The notes below the pieces were generated by a model, which was not told the DNA's origin, did no database searches, and worked only from the letters and a program-made list of their open reading frames with translations. From contig JAXDDX010000041.1 in NCBI GenBank assembly GCA_034670405.1, positions 2,831,001 through 2,895,000 on the forward strand: a stretch of DNA of 64,000 nt. Reading direction: 5' to 3'. How positions within the stretch are numbered: the first letter of the stretch is position 1; each line of letters begins with the position of its first letter. Positions 1 to 51,975 of the stretch are shown in pieces. The stretch comes from Hoplostethus atlanticus (taxonomy: Eukaryota; Chordata; Actinopteri; Trachichthyiformes; Trachichthyidae). The position numbers were made by a program, and so were the translations under genes.

Positions 1-106
1 AGGACTACAATGACCACATGTACAGGGGGTTGCTGTAAAAGGGAGTTGTAGGAGGGTATCAATAATACACTATAGCAAAATGGGTCATGTGACAAACCAG
101 ACTTAC

Positions 107-26018
<25,912 letters not shown>

Positions 26019-26092
26019 TCACTTCGGCGTAACCGACCAGCAAAGATCGTCTATGTTTCAAAAAGAGGTGTCACTCAACAGGGAGCCGACGT

Positions 26093-26138
26093 CGACGTCA
26101 TCCCCGCCCTGTTTTATTGGGAGACTAAGCTGACGTCA
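26093..26138 (-). promoter_or_regulatory. ABI1 proximal promoter: CRE pair and CCAAT box
   Basis: A full palindromic CRE (TGACGTCA, 26131-26138), a near-CRE (CGACGTCA, 26093-26100) and ATTGG (CCAAT on the minus strand, 26116-26120) lie 180-230 bp upstream of the ABI1 start codon. CREB/ATF and NF-Y are the known binders of these motifs. Function is inferred. Confidence 0.6.
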
Positions 26139-26763
26139 CTTCTGCCGCCCCTCTGGTTCACTTCTGCCTATTCTAGTACATTAGATTACTTGATATAAGG
26201 AAACTACTAACCGGACGGTTCCGATTCTGAAACATGTCGTAGAATGAGTTGATATTTATTCATCGACTACCTTATATATACACAATTTTGAACAGAAATG
26301 TGTATATCTTATGATTGCTAATATAAGAGAGTGGTGACAAGTGAATTTCAATACAATATATTGCTTTGGTTAGCTGATATAAGATGTGCTCCCAACCGCC
26401 CGGGTCTATGGAAAATCGCATTAGCCACCTAGCCACCTAGCCAGAGGGCCTTGGTTAACTTCCACTTCCGACTGTCCAGTTCCAGTGTGCTCTCCGGCTC
26501 ATCACAGAAACATCAATTTGAACTTTTTGGAATAATACTTTACTTCCAGATAATAAGGTCCACATAAACCTTAGATGTCTGCTAAAGGAGTTCATATATC
26601 GCAACTTTTCCAATTCATTGAAAGAACACTGTGGTCGGACGATGACATTTGCAAGTACCATGAACTAATAGCAGAGTGGGAGATCTTCGCTTCTTTTTCC
26701 TCTCCGCTTATCACCCACCCCCCACTAGAAAAAAAACAGAACAAAACCTGGACCTTGACGAGA

Positions 26764-27075
26764 GGATGCCGGGATATGTAGTGTTACACTGCACAGTGGC
26801 TACAGTGGATGCGTGATATAAATTCGTGATGCCAAAGATGTATTGTAACATTACATTTAATTTTACTAATCTTGAGTTTTATCAGTTTATTTGCTTAATA
26901 TTCCTCGTGAAAAAACACTGCTGTCAACTCTATAAGCCGCTTACTGTACTTAAAACTACATTTCCACTAAGGGGTGGAGAAATGATGCATTGTGGAGCTT
27001 GTAGGAAATATTTGGTCGCCGTCTTTGAAAAAGTCCACATCTTTCCGGTAGAGAACTACAACTCCCTCAGCACAC
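26764..27075. promoter_or_regulatory. Cluster of four ZNF143 (SBF)-like motifs, ABI1-ACBD5 promoter region
   Basis: Four matches to the ACTACA-nn-TCCC type motif: 26764-26782 on the minus strand (ACTACATATCCCGGCATCC), 26955-26972 plus (ACTACATTTCCACTAAG), 26983-27003 minus (CTACAAGCTCCACAATGCA), and 27055 onward plus (ACTACAACTCCCTCAGCAC). ZNF143/THAP11 bind this motif at housekeeping and divergent promoters. They surround the likely ACBD5 transcription start. Confidence 0.6.
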
Positions 27076-27079
27076 TCTG

Positions 27080-27167
27080 CTTGGCGTTATTTTGCTGTTC
27101 ATGGCGTCTGTTGGTGAGCTACGGACAGGTCGCTTCCTCACTAGCAGATAGGATAGGTCATTTCATG
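27080..27167 (+). other. Candidate ACBD5 5' exon (mostly untranslated)
   Basis: A strong donor (ATG then GTAAGTGC, exon end 27167) lies 320 bp upstream of the ACBD5 start codon, and acceptor-like CAG/CTAG sites occur at 27428-27480. This suggests a first exon starting near the ACTACAACTCCC motif. The start of this exon is unknown, and whether it codes for an alternative N terminus (as the long human isoform has) cannot be settled. Confidence 0.4.
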
Positions 27168-27486
27168 GTAAGTGCAACCAAAATTGTATCTTTTCGTGGA
27201 GAATTAACCAGTATTAGACGGTATTTATCATAAATATTTGTAGAGTTTGAGCCATGTCACGCGCTAAACAGCTGCCCTAGATACACAAACGAAACAATCT
27301 CCTCCTACTGGGGTTTTTTGGCACAACACGGATTTGGTTGTTGATATTAGCATTGCAAAAGAGTCTAATTCCATTGCCTGATATCAGTAAATCGTGTAAA
27401 ACGTGTCACTACATTTCTGCACGTTTCCCATAACGCAGTTGTGTCTCTATTGGCCTAGGTTTTGTATTGACCATCTCAGTGACGTG

Positions 27487-30400
27487 ATGGAGTGTGTTAG
27501 TATGGAGGATGAAATGCGTCTGACAGAGCTGAGGTTTGAAGCAGCCGTCAAAGTGATCAAGAGTTTACCTCCAGACGGTGAGTACCAGTCTGCAGCACTG
27601 TGGAGCCGTTTAATGTAGCAAGACCAGTTTACACACCAGTGCTTCTCTCAGTCTTTCAATGGGGCTTTTTCAGGTGAACAGAATGGTCTCATAAGTTGTA
27701 GGCCAGCTTGGGTTCGCCTTGCATTGATCTTGTGAGATTTAAAAGGCTTAACCACTTTACAAACCGACAGCATGTTGCTGCTTTGCAGTGCAGACTTGCT
27801 TCCCTGTCAGTAGTCTAGCACTTAATACAATACATTATCTCTTTGCAGTACATTCAAATTCATACTATTCAAATCTAGTCTCAAATCCTTAATTTTCATT
27901 TACTTCCCAAAGAAAAGACTATATTACCATTTCAGGAATTAAACCGATCAGCAATTTTACATGCAAAAAAAATGCAAAATGTGCTGTGAAATTCCATATT
28001 TAACATTTAATTTCCATTCATTCAGGTTCTTTTCAGCCCTCCAATGACATGATGCTCAAATTCTACAGTTACTACAAGCAAGCCACACTCGGCCCATGTA
28101 ACATACCCCGGCCTGGCTTCTGGGATGCTGTCGGCAAAGCGAAGTGGTAATAGGCAAAAGGAAATGGATAGTCTGTCAACAAGTTTTTCTTTAAATGCAC
28201 GCAGGGTTCCTACGCAGGTTTGGGAATGTATGGGGAAAATAATGTGGTAATTTCCAGGTCTTGATAAGTTTGGAATTTGCACAAAAATGTTGCGAAAAGG
28301 TGGAAAAATATGTGCCTACTGTCCCAATATACATGCAACACTTTTTAATTTTAATCTTTTGAGTGATATGGCTTAGGAAGGGGGCAAGACAACTATCTGT
28401 AAATCACATTGAACACCTCAATGTTCAGAGCAAGTCAAGAAATCAAAGTCTGGAAAAAGTATGGAACTTGAAATTGAAACTGTAAGAACTGCGTACTACA
28501 TGTTGCTTTTTTAATCCACTTTATTCTAATTGTGCAGAACACAAAAGACTAAATTCTACTCTCTGGATTTGCTTTTGAGTGTTATTCCCTCCATTTAGTC
28601 TCAGGTTATGTGATGTGATCTCTGGACTTGTGCACGGTGAAAGAAGGATTGGAATGTAACCTCTTACCCACTTGTCTGGATCCCAAAAATCACAAAAGCG
28701 GTTCTTGTAGGATTAGCACCAGTTATCAGTGATCTGTCAATTGTTAGGACTCAATCACTGACTAGTACTTCTTAACTCTGTTTAGGTGTTGTTCATTAAC
28801 AGGACGCATTAACCCCGACTAAAATGACAAATTTGAAAGCTGGAATGGAATTGTCCAAAACTGATTTCAGTGAACTGCAGTCCTTGTATTGAAGAGGCCT
28901 TTTAACTTGATACTGTAATCAATGTTTTTTCATTATCGTTCTTCAGGGATGCGTGGAATTCTCTTGGAGATATGCCAAAGGAAGAAGCAATGGCGGCCTA
29001 CGTTGACGAAATGAAACTGGTATTTTTATTTTCTCAATCATTTATTTTTACATCCCATGCAGCATGTTGATACGCAGGCATACCAACAATTTCTTATTGA
29101 TTGCAATATAGCAATATACAAACCACACACAAAAATATACAAACCACACACAAAAAAAATAGGTTCCACCTATTTTTTTTGTGTGTGGTTTGATGAATTT
29201 GAGATTGAGATCAAGTCCATTTGGTACTAATTGAGTTCGCTACTGTGTTTTGATCTGTAGATCATCGAGGGCATGCCCATCACAGACGAGGTCGAGGAGC
29301 TCCTCCGGGTCCTTGGCCCATTCTATGAGCTGGTGGATGAGCAGAAGAAGATCTCTCACATCTCAGACCTGAGCGCAGGTACATTTCGTTAGCTTGGTGC
29401 ATTCCATCTGTCATTTACTGTATTTGAAATGTCCAGAATGTGGAGCTTAACCGTTTTTAATTCACCTCTTATCAGCCCGTTTGACAAAGTTTGCTAGGCA
29501 ACTTGAAGGCAAGTACTTTATTGTGTGTAAATCCCTAAATGGTTCCCTTTCGTCTGGTGTTGTAGTTTAGTACGCGTTTGTCCGCTGTGGTAGTTCAGAT
29601 GCTTTTAGCGCTCATTAGAAATCCAGTTTTGGATGCTAGATTAGTGGAATACAGACTGTGGTTGAGCACTTATAGGTTTTACTTTGTCATCAAAAATGGA
29701 GATTGAACTCCATTTGACACAGATAAATCCAAGCTTTATCCGTGTTGAGTCACTGAAAACACCTCTGCTTTATTCACTGTTCCTAAACTGGATGAGTAAT
29801 TTGTTCAGCTCAAGACGGCTCGTCATTTAGTGTGTACAGTGATGCTACAAATGTAGTGATCCTCAGCTTTCTAAATAAACACTGCGGGTAGTTTCCATTT
29901 AATTGTAATGTAAAGAAGGTGTAATTAATCTTACCCTTAAAGGAGGCACTGTCAGTTATTGTCATCTTGTAATAAACCCGGTTTGGTTGCACAGGGTTTG
30001 GGACAATGCTGACATCAAAGAGTGTCACGAGGAGCATCGTCAGAAACTTGGAAATGAATGGCACCCTTGAGAGCTGGCCTGCCAGGGTCAATAAGCCCCT
30101 GGAATTGAGGGAAAAGGAGGAGGACGAGCAGCAGGAGGAAGACGAGGAGGATGAGGAGGAGGAGGAAGAAGAGGAGGAGGATGAGGAAGATGAAGATGAA
30201 GATGAAGAAGAAGCAGTGATACAGGAAGTCAAAAAAGGTGATTAAAATGATTAAACTATCAGGAAGTGGGGCAGGAAATTGTCAGCAGAAGAACATTTAG
30301 ATTTTTCTGATGATTGTATTTCAGACAAGAAAGTAGCAGCGTCACTGCCAAAGAAAAAGGGTTCAGCGCGGAGACCCAAAGTGCCCCTGGCAAACGGAAA

Positions 30401-33400
30401 AGTGGCTAATGGGGTCGTCCATCTGACCAACGGGAGTCACTCCAAGGCTGCCCTGAACAGTGACGACTCCCAGGAGGGTCCGGTCAGCTCCAATGGGCTT
30501 CAGCTCAACGGACACCACTCAGGTAAGGAACTCAGTGTTGCGCTATAATATACTGTACATCCTACTTTGAATTACGCTTTGATCTTGCATTTGGTGATTT
30601 CTCTTCAATGATCACATGTAAGCACAGCAAGGTTGACTGCAATACTTGCAATATGCCCAAGCTCCGTTTCACTGAACTCACATGATGTCCATGAAATGTT
30701 TCAAAATGTTCACTGAGGACTCTGTACTGTAGATCACCACCTTGCCCACAGTGGCTGCCTGTGCTTGTGTGTTCTTGGCCATGTGATCGGTTAATCTGCT
30801 AAGCTTTATTCCCAGAGCTGTGGCAACTCAGAACGACCACTGAAACTTAACACTTAACACCTCAGCTGGTCCAGGGCCAGTTTTAATGGTTCTGTTGAAC
30901 TATAGTTATATAGCTATAGCGTAGAGTGAATAGCGCCCCTCCTCCATGTTAGTGTATTAATTACATTGTAGACAAGCATTCAGGAGATCAGCAGCAAAAG
31001 AGTGGAATACTTCTTTAAAATAATGAATCTGCACGAGGGCAAGTCTGATCCTTTCAGATGTTGTGTGTTTGTGCCGACCCTAGATCCCAGTGGGGATGCG
31101 TCCGGTCCCAATCACCTGGCCAGTGACTCGGACAGTGAAGTCTACTGTGACTCAGTGGACCAGTTTGGCCAAGAAGAGGCAAGACTGACACACACACAGA
31201 CACACAAATGCCTTAAAACCGCTGTGAATTGATATAACGCAATAGTGACTCAACCTTTACCCAGTTCATGAAAGCTTCTGCATTTTCTGCTCTAAACACC
31301 TGGTGTTGGTTAGCTGTTTTCTAGTGTGGTGCCAAAAATGGTTTCCGCTAAAAAAAGTGCTTCCCCTGTAGGCGTGTCTTGGCATCATTACATAATTACA
31401 TTTTTTATGAATTGTTATTCCATCACTGGCTTTTCAAATGGTAAAACAAAGTTTTAAACAGGATAACAAATGATGAAAGTAGCCTACCAAACGTGTTCAT
31501 TCTTATTATCTCAAGCCAGAAACGCCCAATGATTCTACAAGGAAGCTGTCAGTCTATTTATTAAGAACAATTTCCCCAATGATAAAAAATGTTGGCACAA
31601 CACCAGGAAAAAGTGCTTTGTTTGGAATAAGAAGAAGAACTGGGTAGTTAGCATGAGCAGCGATAGACAAGCGATCTCTGGGAAGTGCAGTGCAGATAAA
31701 TGGTAAATGGACTGCATTTTATATAGCGCTTTTATCCAAAGCGCTTTACAGTATATGCCTCTCATTCAAATAAAGAAAAACAACAATCTTGCGGATTATC
31801 ATTTGAACTGACATGAATAGGGATTGTGTTACAGCGGTTATATTACCTGGTTTATTATTGATAAATAATACACTCCACCATATCTGCTATTTGTGAAATA
31901 TATCTTCACATATGTGCATTTTCTCCAGAACTCGGAGCATACCCGTTCCATGGACGACCTGGATGAAGAGGAGAAGCCAGTCCCGCCACCTCTAGAGGAG
32001 CCACAGGCGCCACATGAGACCCGTGAGGATCTTGGTGATCCACCAGAGGGCATCCGGTGTGGAGGAGAGGATAGAGAGACCAGTGGGATGATCTCTCAAA
32101 GACAGAGGCTGAATGCAGACATGCCAGACAGCTCTTTGGTCAGAAGAGGAAGGGGTAAGGTTGCCCTCACCAGGCGATGCGAGAGGCTCCAATCACATCT
32201 GTGTATTGGTGTTGTGCAGCTACAACGTTTTGAACAGGCAAATCAGCTTTGGTGTTGTCTTTCATAACGTCACATTGTTTTGATGAGTTAACATTGCCTG
32301 CTAGCACATGCAGGCAATGGATGAAACCATTCTCCAAGCATCGTTTTTGAGATGTTTATTCCTGTAGCCTTTCAAATAAACGTTTCAGAGAACTGTGACG
32401 CTTTGAACAGCTGGAATCACCTTATTGCCATTTTGCATTTGCCAGGTGGAACTATTGTTCATGATACAAAAACTTGTCTCAGGCCAACAGGGTTGTTGCA
32501 GTGTGAACACACGGTTACAAAAAAATATATGTTTTTTGATGCTCCAACGAAGTAGGTAAACGTGTACTTTTACATAGACAGTGTGTGCACAGTGTTAAAA
32601 CAGCTCCGTGTTGCAGGCTCCAGGTCTTCAGGCCACAGTTCTGGATCCTTGGGGCCCATGCAGGGTGGTGGCGCTGGGGATGGGGAGCGCTGGGGAGGAG
32701 CAGTAACACCCAGAGGGAGCTTGAATGAGCAAATTGTGGTGGTGTTGGCCAGACTGCAGGAGGACATGCAGAGTGTTCTGGAGAGACTGCACACCTTGGA
32801 GGCTCTTACTGCTACCCAGGTCAGACCTGCCATTCTAATCCATTTCTACATATTGAACTGTAGCAGGTACTGTGTTGCTGCTGAGGAGCCTTGTCCTTTG
32901 ATAAAAGTAACCCTTGTGGACTTTCCTTTTCCCATTTCATGCTTTTTCCAGACAAGATCAATGGCTCTGTCTCCAAGTTATGCATCACCTCCAATGAATA
33001 AAAGCAGTAAGGTACATAGTTCAAAGGTTCTTTCATTTTTTTTAATTTGGATGAGGTTCAAAGCCTGATAAGACTTACATTGCACTTTGTACCATTCACC
33101 AAAACCTCTCAGCTAAATGAAAAAGAACTAATGATTTAAAACAGTTTTGTATAAATAAATACACATTATGAGATACAGGTTTTTCTTTATTTTAAAACAT
33201 TAAGTTCTATTTTTTCCACTATGATAAGCCACAGTTTTGTTATAAAAGATGGTGAACGCCATTTTTATTCATTCCTTTTTGTTTTTAATCTTCCAGAAAC
33301 CAACTTGGTGGCCTTTTGACATTTCTCCCAGCACGTTCGCCTTCGCTGTTATCTGGCCATTTGTGGTACAGTGGCTTATCCGCCTATACCTTCAGCGGAG

Positions 33401-33517
33401 GAGAAGGTATTTTTACAATCCACTTCAACATTGCTGTCAAAGATATTTCATCATTTTCAAACGTGCGATACCCAATTCAACGTGTCCTTTCACCCTCTCT
33501 ATAGACGGATCAACTGA
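27487..33517 (+). CDS. acbd5: ACBD5, acyl-CoA-binding domain-containing protein 5 (complete, 12 coding exons)
   Basis: Tail-anchored peroxisomal protein that binds very-long-chain acyl-CoA for beta-oxidation and tethers peroxisomes to the ER through VAPA/VAPB. Exons: 27487-27577, 28026-28146, 28947-29019, 29261-29378, 29995-30237, 30325-30522, 31084-31178, 31929-32154, 32617-32819, 32952-33011, 33297-33406, 33505-33517; phases agree throughout and give 516 residues (human about 525-534). In order: ACB domain (about 12-105, with [13 protein letters not shown] and [10 protein letters not shown]), an acidic run of Glu/Asp (exon 5), FFAT-like motif near 300-306 (SEVYCDS, preceded by acidic SDSD), a coiled coil in exon 9 ([19 protein letters not shown]), a C-terminal membrane anchor in exon 11 and a basic tail QRRRRRIN. 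ATGs at 27487, 27502 and 27514 all lie upstream of the ACB domain; the first is chosen. Intron 7 has a GC donor. An a/b teleost copy cannot be assigned. Confidence 0.95.
29140..29192. repeat. Perfect 25-bp hairpin with 3-nt loop in ACBD5 intron 3
   Basis: 29140-29164 and 29168-29192 are exact reverse complements with loop TCC. The left arm belongs to a local direct duplication (TATACAAACCACACACAAAA occurs twice, 29116-29155). It lies about 70 nt upstream of the exon 4 acceptor. Confidence 0.95.
30112..30216 (+). repeat. Coding purine-rich repeat (GAG/GAA/GAT), acidic tract of ACBD5
   Basis: Imperfect GAG/GAA/GAC codon repeat within ACBD5 exon 5 encoding an almost pure Glu/Asp run of about 34 residues. 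The reverse strand gives a polyserine frame that is only a shadow. Length is likely to vary between species and alleles. Confidence 0.9.
31232..31820 (+). repeat. MITE-like dispersed repeat, copy 2, with nested repeat
   Basis: It shares AAGCTTCTGCATTT, AGAAGAACTGGGTAG, GCGATCTCTGGGAAGTG and TTGCGGATTATCATTT, in order, with the copies at 7870 and 62365, but carries about 300 bp of extra internal sequence and the nested unit at 31701-31770. Lies in ACBD5 intron 7. Confidence 0.6.
31701..31770 (+). repeat. Teleost GGTAAATGGACTGCATTT repeat unit
   Basis: GGTAAATGGACTGCATTT followed by TATATAGCGCTTTTAT and AAAGCGCTTTACAGTA is a hallmark of an abundant fish dispersed repeat with an inner AGCGCTTT/AAAGCGCT inversion. 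It is nested inside the 31232-31820 repeat. Confidence 0.65.
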
Positions 33518-34990
33518 AATTGCTCGGACCCAAACACCCATGGCGTAGACCACCAAAAAGAGTCCTCTAAACGTCTTTGGTTGCGTAGCTAACGGCTGTG
33601 CCTCCCCTCTGCTTACACTCACAGCTCAGTAATTCGCTTTTGCACTATGAAGACGGCACCAAGAGTCGGTGGAAGACGGCTCACACAGGTCTGGTACTGT
33701 GGATGTGGAGTCAAACAAAAATATGAATGTAGGGGCTCACAGTCTATAATTATACGTTTTCAAGATGGTACTGTCGTACTAGATTTTTGTGAAAGAAATG
33801 CTTCATTCACGTCGAGAAGGAAAACCCGTGGTTAGAATATTGCCAATGTGTTCATAGACCAATCACAGTAGCTCCTGTTTCTGTTATTTCTGTAATTAAG
33901 ACTTTATTGCACATAACGTGGGCCTAATCGTTTGTTCTTTGAAGACGCTTGATGTGGTTATCGATTGTCACAACAATTCACTTTCATTAGTTGCCCAGGC
34001 AATGCTGCTAAAATGTTGTGATAACTAGTTTAGAAAAGAGGATTGAATGTAATAATATATTGTTTCAGTGCTTCTTTTAATTCTGAAAATATTTTGAAAT
34101 TGAAATTGAATTGAATATTTATTGCTTCTAGCAACAGTTAAAATGAAGGTGTCGCCAGTCAGATTTTAGCTTTATTGTTTTAAGTGATTGCTAAATGTTT
34201 TGATATCGGTTAGACAAGGTTCCTGTTAGGTTTTCACCACCCACCATACTGCGTATCAACCCATGTTTTACTTGGGTTGGTGCGATTCCATCCCCACGTC
34301 ATCACCTCCCAAATGGAAAAGTGCCTCAACATCGTAAGGTACATTCAGACAGCATCACAATTTAGTTCACAGAGCTTCACATATTGTAGCAGATCTGTTC
34401 CAGTAGTGGACCAAATAAGACACAACTCATATTAACCAGTGAGCCACGAGTAGATGGGAAATCCATGTGACAGTCACCTTAGCTATACTGTCGTCTTTTA
34501 CCAGGTGTAGCCTTACAGATTCCAGTTAGCTCTCTGATTAATGCATACTACTTGTCACTGTATATCTTTCATGTTTGTTTTGTACGTTGTCTAATTTTCA
34601 TGTTTAATGGAGTGACATAATTGTGTGTAAGGACATAGCGGAACTTAAATACTGATTTTGTCTGAGTGATTGTAGTGATGTATGGTTTATAAAGTGTTAA
34701 AATATTGGAAATTGTATACAATAGCTGTACAGTTCAGATAATGATGAAAATGCAATATTTTAAATTGCATTCCCCTGTATTAATGTAGAATACAATGTAT
34801 ATCATATTTAACGAGGTTTGCATCTGCAATCGCACTAATCTTTCCAGAGCCATTATGTTTTATTGAATAATAGTTCACCTTTCTACTGAAATGGACTAAG
34901 GCTTTCTCAACCTTTCTGCCTTTGGGTAGAGTGGTGCTCGCATGTGATTGATAATCTAAGCCTCAAATAAAGTTTTCATAAAGCATTTTG
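33518..34990 (+). other. ACBD5 3' UTR
   Basis: An AT-rich, non-coding stretch from the ACBD5 stop to a canonical AATAAA at 34966-34971. No gene or repeat with an open frame was recognised. The length of about 1.45 kb is an inference from the first canonical signal with a plausible downstream region. Confidence 0.6.
34966..34971 (+). terminator. ACBD5 polyadenylation signal
   Basis: AATAAA in CCTCAAATAAAGTTTTC, followed 10-30 nt later by T-rich sequence. It lies only about 140 nt from the oppositely oriented MASTL signal. Confidence 0.7.
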
Positions 34991-35109
34991 ATTCGTCTGG
35001 AGATCAATCGCCAGCTACTTCCTCCAACTATTTCTAATCTTGATGTATGGTGGTTGGTTTGGGTGTCACAGAGGGACACAAGTACATGATCATGGTTACA
35101 AACATAGAT

Positions 35110-35115
35110 TTTATT
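35110..35115 (-). terminator. MASTL polyadenylation signal
   Basis: TTTATT on the plus strand, AATAAA in the MASTL sense, about 810 nt downstream of the MASTL stop codon. It defines a 3' UTR of roughly 0.83 kb (about 35095-35927). Confidence 0.65.
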
Positions 35116-35927
35116 TGTAATGTTTTCTTAGAGAGAACATAAAAATTCACAACAAGCAAAAGGAGCCTTTAGTGAACACTTATTTAAAAAACAAGTAGTG
35201 TGGGAAAAGGACTGGACAATATTAAATGGAAATCACATAAAAGCAGCAAAGTTAGAATACAAAGTACCCATTCTCTTCTTAAAACGACGCATGTGCATGT
35301 ATTAAGCAAGATTGACAAAATACATTATAATACCATTTTTCCCCAGCAGAATTTCAGCCCTAAAAGAAAAATTCAGGGGGCCTGCCTGCCCAGCAGGGTG
35401 CGATCGGCATAAGTTAGCACCAGGCAGGAAGTGCAGCAATGGTCACATCATTACCAGTGAGGTTAGCATACACATAGTATGTTGTGTTTGAGCAATATAA
35501 CACCATGTCAACAAAGAAAATTAAGCCTTATTTAATTATTATAAACAATACATTTTGCTGTTAGAACAGCCGCATTACAAAGACACACAACTAAATAATA
35601 TGGTGAGATTTCACATGGGTAGAAACATTTCACTAACAAGCATACCTCCATGTCTTCAGAAGGTCACCTCCAAAGTTAGCCAACCAAATGCCAGATTCAG
35701 GCTCTCATTACTGATAATTGCACACAGGTAAAATCTTAAAAACCACAACCCTGGTCAGAGAAAAAATTCAGGTTTTTAGATGAGGTTTTCAGAATGAAAG
35801 CGAGTGAGTCACGTGACCACAGATGGACCCTCTCAGTTCATCGACAGCCAGCATTTGTTGACTTTTGCCATAATGAAAATGCCCTCCCAATGCGAAATAT
35901 CACCGTTAGTGTTTTTGTTGTTTAACT

Positions 35928-41687
<5,760 letters not shown>

Positions 41688-42400
41688 GTTATTGGTTTCA
41701 AAGGAGGAATCGGGTTGTGTCCACGGCCAGCTGTCAGAAAGTAAACAGTTGCATGGTAAAACAACAAGGTTGGGGTTTGTTTTGAAGTTTTGAAATTTTG
41801 AATTCCGCTCCTCCGCCTGGGGTCCTGTGCCGTGTGTTAAGTAAGTAATTGCCCGTACAAAACCTTTGACTTACATGAAATGTACTCAAAGTGTGTTGTA
41901 ATGAAATAATGCTATAAAATTATAATGTTATGAAAGGGGATAGAATGTATATATTCAATTTCATGTAAACTCAAAATAGTTTCACGGAGCGATATTCTTA
42001 TTCTCCATAATGTATTTTCAATCAGGCAATATGGGGCACACATAGAAAATGTATCTATAAAAGTATCTATAAAATATTGTCCACATAATGAGCAAATGTA
42101 ACTTTAGAATGTTATTTTTTCCACGTATGGTTTAAGCAGTTTTATTCGTATTATCGTCAACGTGCAGTTTGAATTCCAGAAATGTGATGATGCAACTTGT
42201 ACCCGGTAGTAATTCTGATTTACGTCATTTTGTAGGCTCATTGACCTCCGAAGATTCCATTTGATGCCCGTAAGCTGCTGAAAGTTGTGTAACAAGGAAA
42301 ACAAAAGGACGGTGCTCTAGGAGGGCATATACAGTTATAGAGGGACTGTGCTTGTACACTAACTCTCAATATTTCGCCTAATTTTTATTACTCTGGAATA
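41688..42400. promoter_or_regulatory. Divergent MASTL/YME1L1 promoter region
   Basis: 713 bp separate the two start codons in head-to-head orientation. No repeat or open frame of note. Contents: ATTGG at 41690-41694, three CHR-like motifs (41781-41802) and the likely YME1L1 start near 42300. Shared regulation is plausible; the same arrangement is known in human. Confidence 0.6.
41781..41802 (-). promoter_or_regulatory. Three CHR-like TTTGAA motifs upstream of MASTL
   Basis: TTTGAA occurs at 41781, 41789 and 41797, with an exact 8-bp period, 95-115 bp upstream of the MASTL start codon. TTTGAA is the cell cycle genes homology region (CHR) bound by MuvB in DREAM and B-MYB complexes at G2/M promoters. 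MASTL is a G2/M gene, so this context fits. Function is inferred. Confidence 0.5.
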
Positions 42401-51160
<8,760 letters not shown>

Positions 51161-51582
51161 ATACCTCAGCGGACAAGGCATTTTAGACTCTTGTTTGTTT
51201 GTTTGTATATACGAAGCCGTGCAGTTGAACTCAGGCCTTTTGCAGGCCTTGTAGTTCATTCAGTTCTTTGTATTGCTCTTGTGTTCAATGTGAAGATGAC
51301 CCTTAAATTACGTTCCAGCCCATATCCACATTTCTTTCTTTATTAATTCTGATTTGACTTTATCTTTGCTGAAGTGCAGACCTCCTGTTCAATGCTGTTT
51401 TAAAGCAATTGGATTGAAAATCAATTTGTTTTATACTTTAATTCTCAATGAGTTCTCAACAAGGGTCCACTGTCCTCAAATGTAATCACAATTTAATTAT
51501 GTAGTAGTTTTGTACATTCAAATCTCATATTTGGTATGTTATCAAGTTTATGAGGCATAATAATTGGCTATGGATCATTTTA

Positions 51583-51588
51583 AATAAA
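51583..51588 (+). terminator. YME1L1 polyadenylation signal (proximal)
   Basis: AATAAA 423 nt after the YME1L1 stop codon. A second AATAAA lies at 51970-51975, so two 3' UTR lengths are possible. Confidence 0.55.
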
Positions 51589-51969
51589 CATATCAAATGG
51601 TAATTTCATTTATTTGGTTATTTTACTCTACAAACACTTCATTTTAGATTTTTACAGATAGAAACTTACAGTACATATAGAATGTACCTTCTGGCTGTAG
51701 CAAGGTGCTGGTGATCATTGTTAAGTTCTCCATATTGTTCCATTTCTTTTCTCTACATTTTGTAATTCAGTTACAGCTACCATATGCTATACAACGTTTT
51801 TGTTTATATTTATTTAAGTGCCCAAAGTGTGTCATTTTTTTTAGTAGTGGTAGGCCCTCGTCCTATTCTAAGCTCAACCTGTAATAGACGTATGAAGGGA
51901 AATGTATATACTTTAAGTGTGTATAAGGATCAGTTTTGTCAGAATTGAAAATGGGCCTTGCGGAGCTTA

Positions 51970-51975
51970 AATAAA
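51970..51975 (+). terminator. YME1L1 polyadenylation signal (distal)
   Basis: AATAAA in GCTTAAATAAAAGTTATG, followed by GT/T-rich sequence. It would give a 3' UTR of about 0.83 kb. Confidence 0.55.

Noticed and set aside
26826-27233. 135-codon plus-strand frame upstream of ACBD5
   Set aside because: It spans promoter motifs and a splice donor, and the translation resembles nothing known. Probably 5' flank and UTR.
29810-30232. Polyserine open frame on the minus strand
   Set aside because: It is the complement of the Glu/Asp codon repeat in ACBD5 exon 5.
31044-31083. Alternative ACBD5 exon 7 acceptor at TTTCAG (31058)
   Set aside because: It leads straight to an in-frame stop before DPSGDASG; the CTAG at 31083 keeps the frame.
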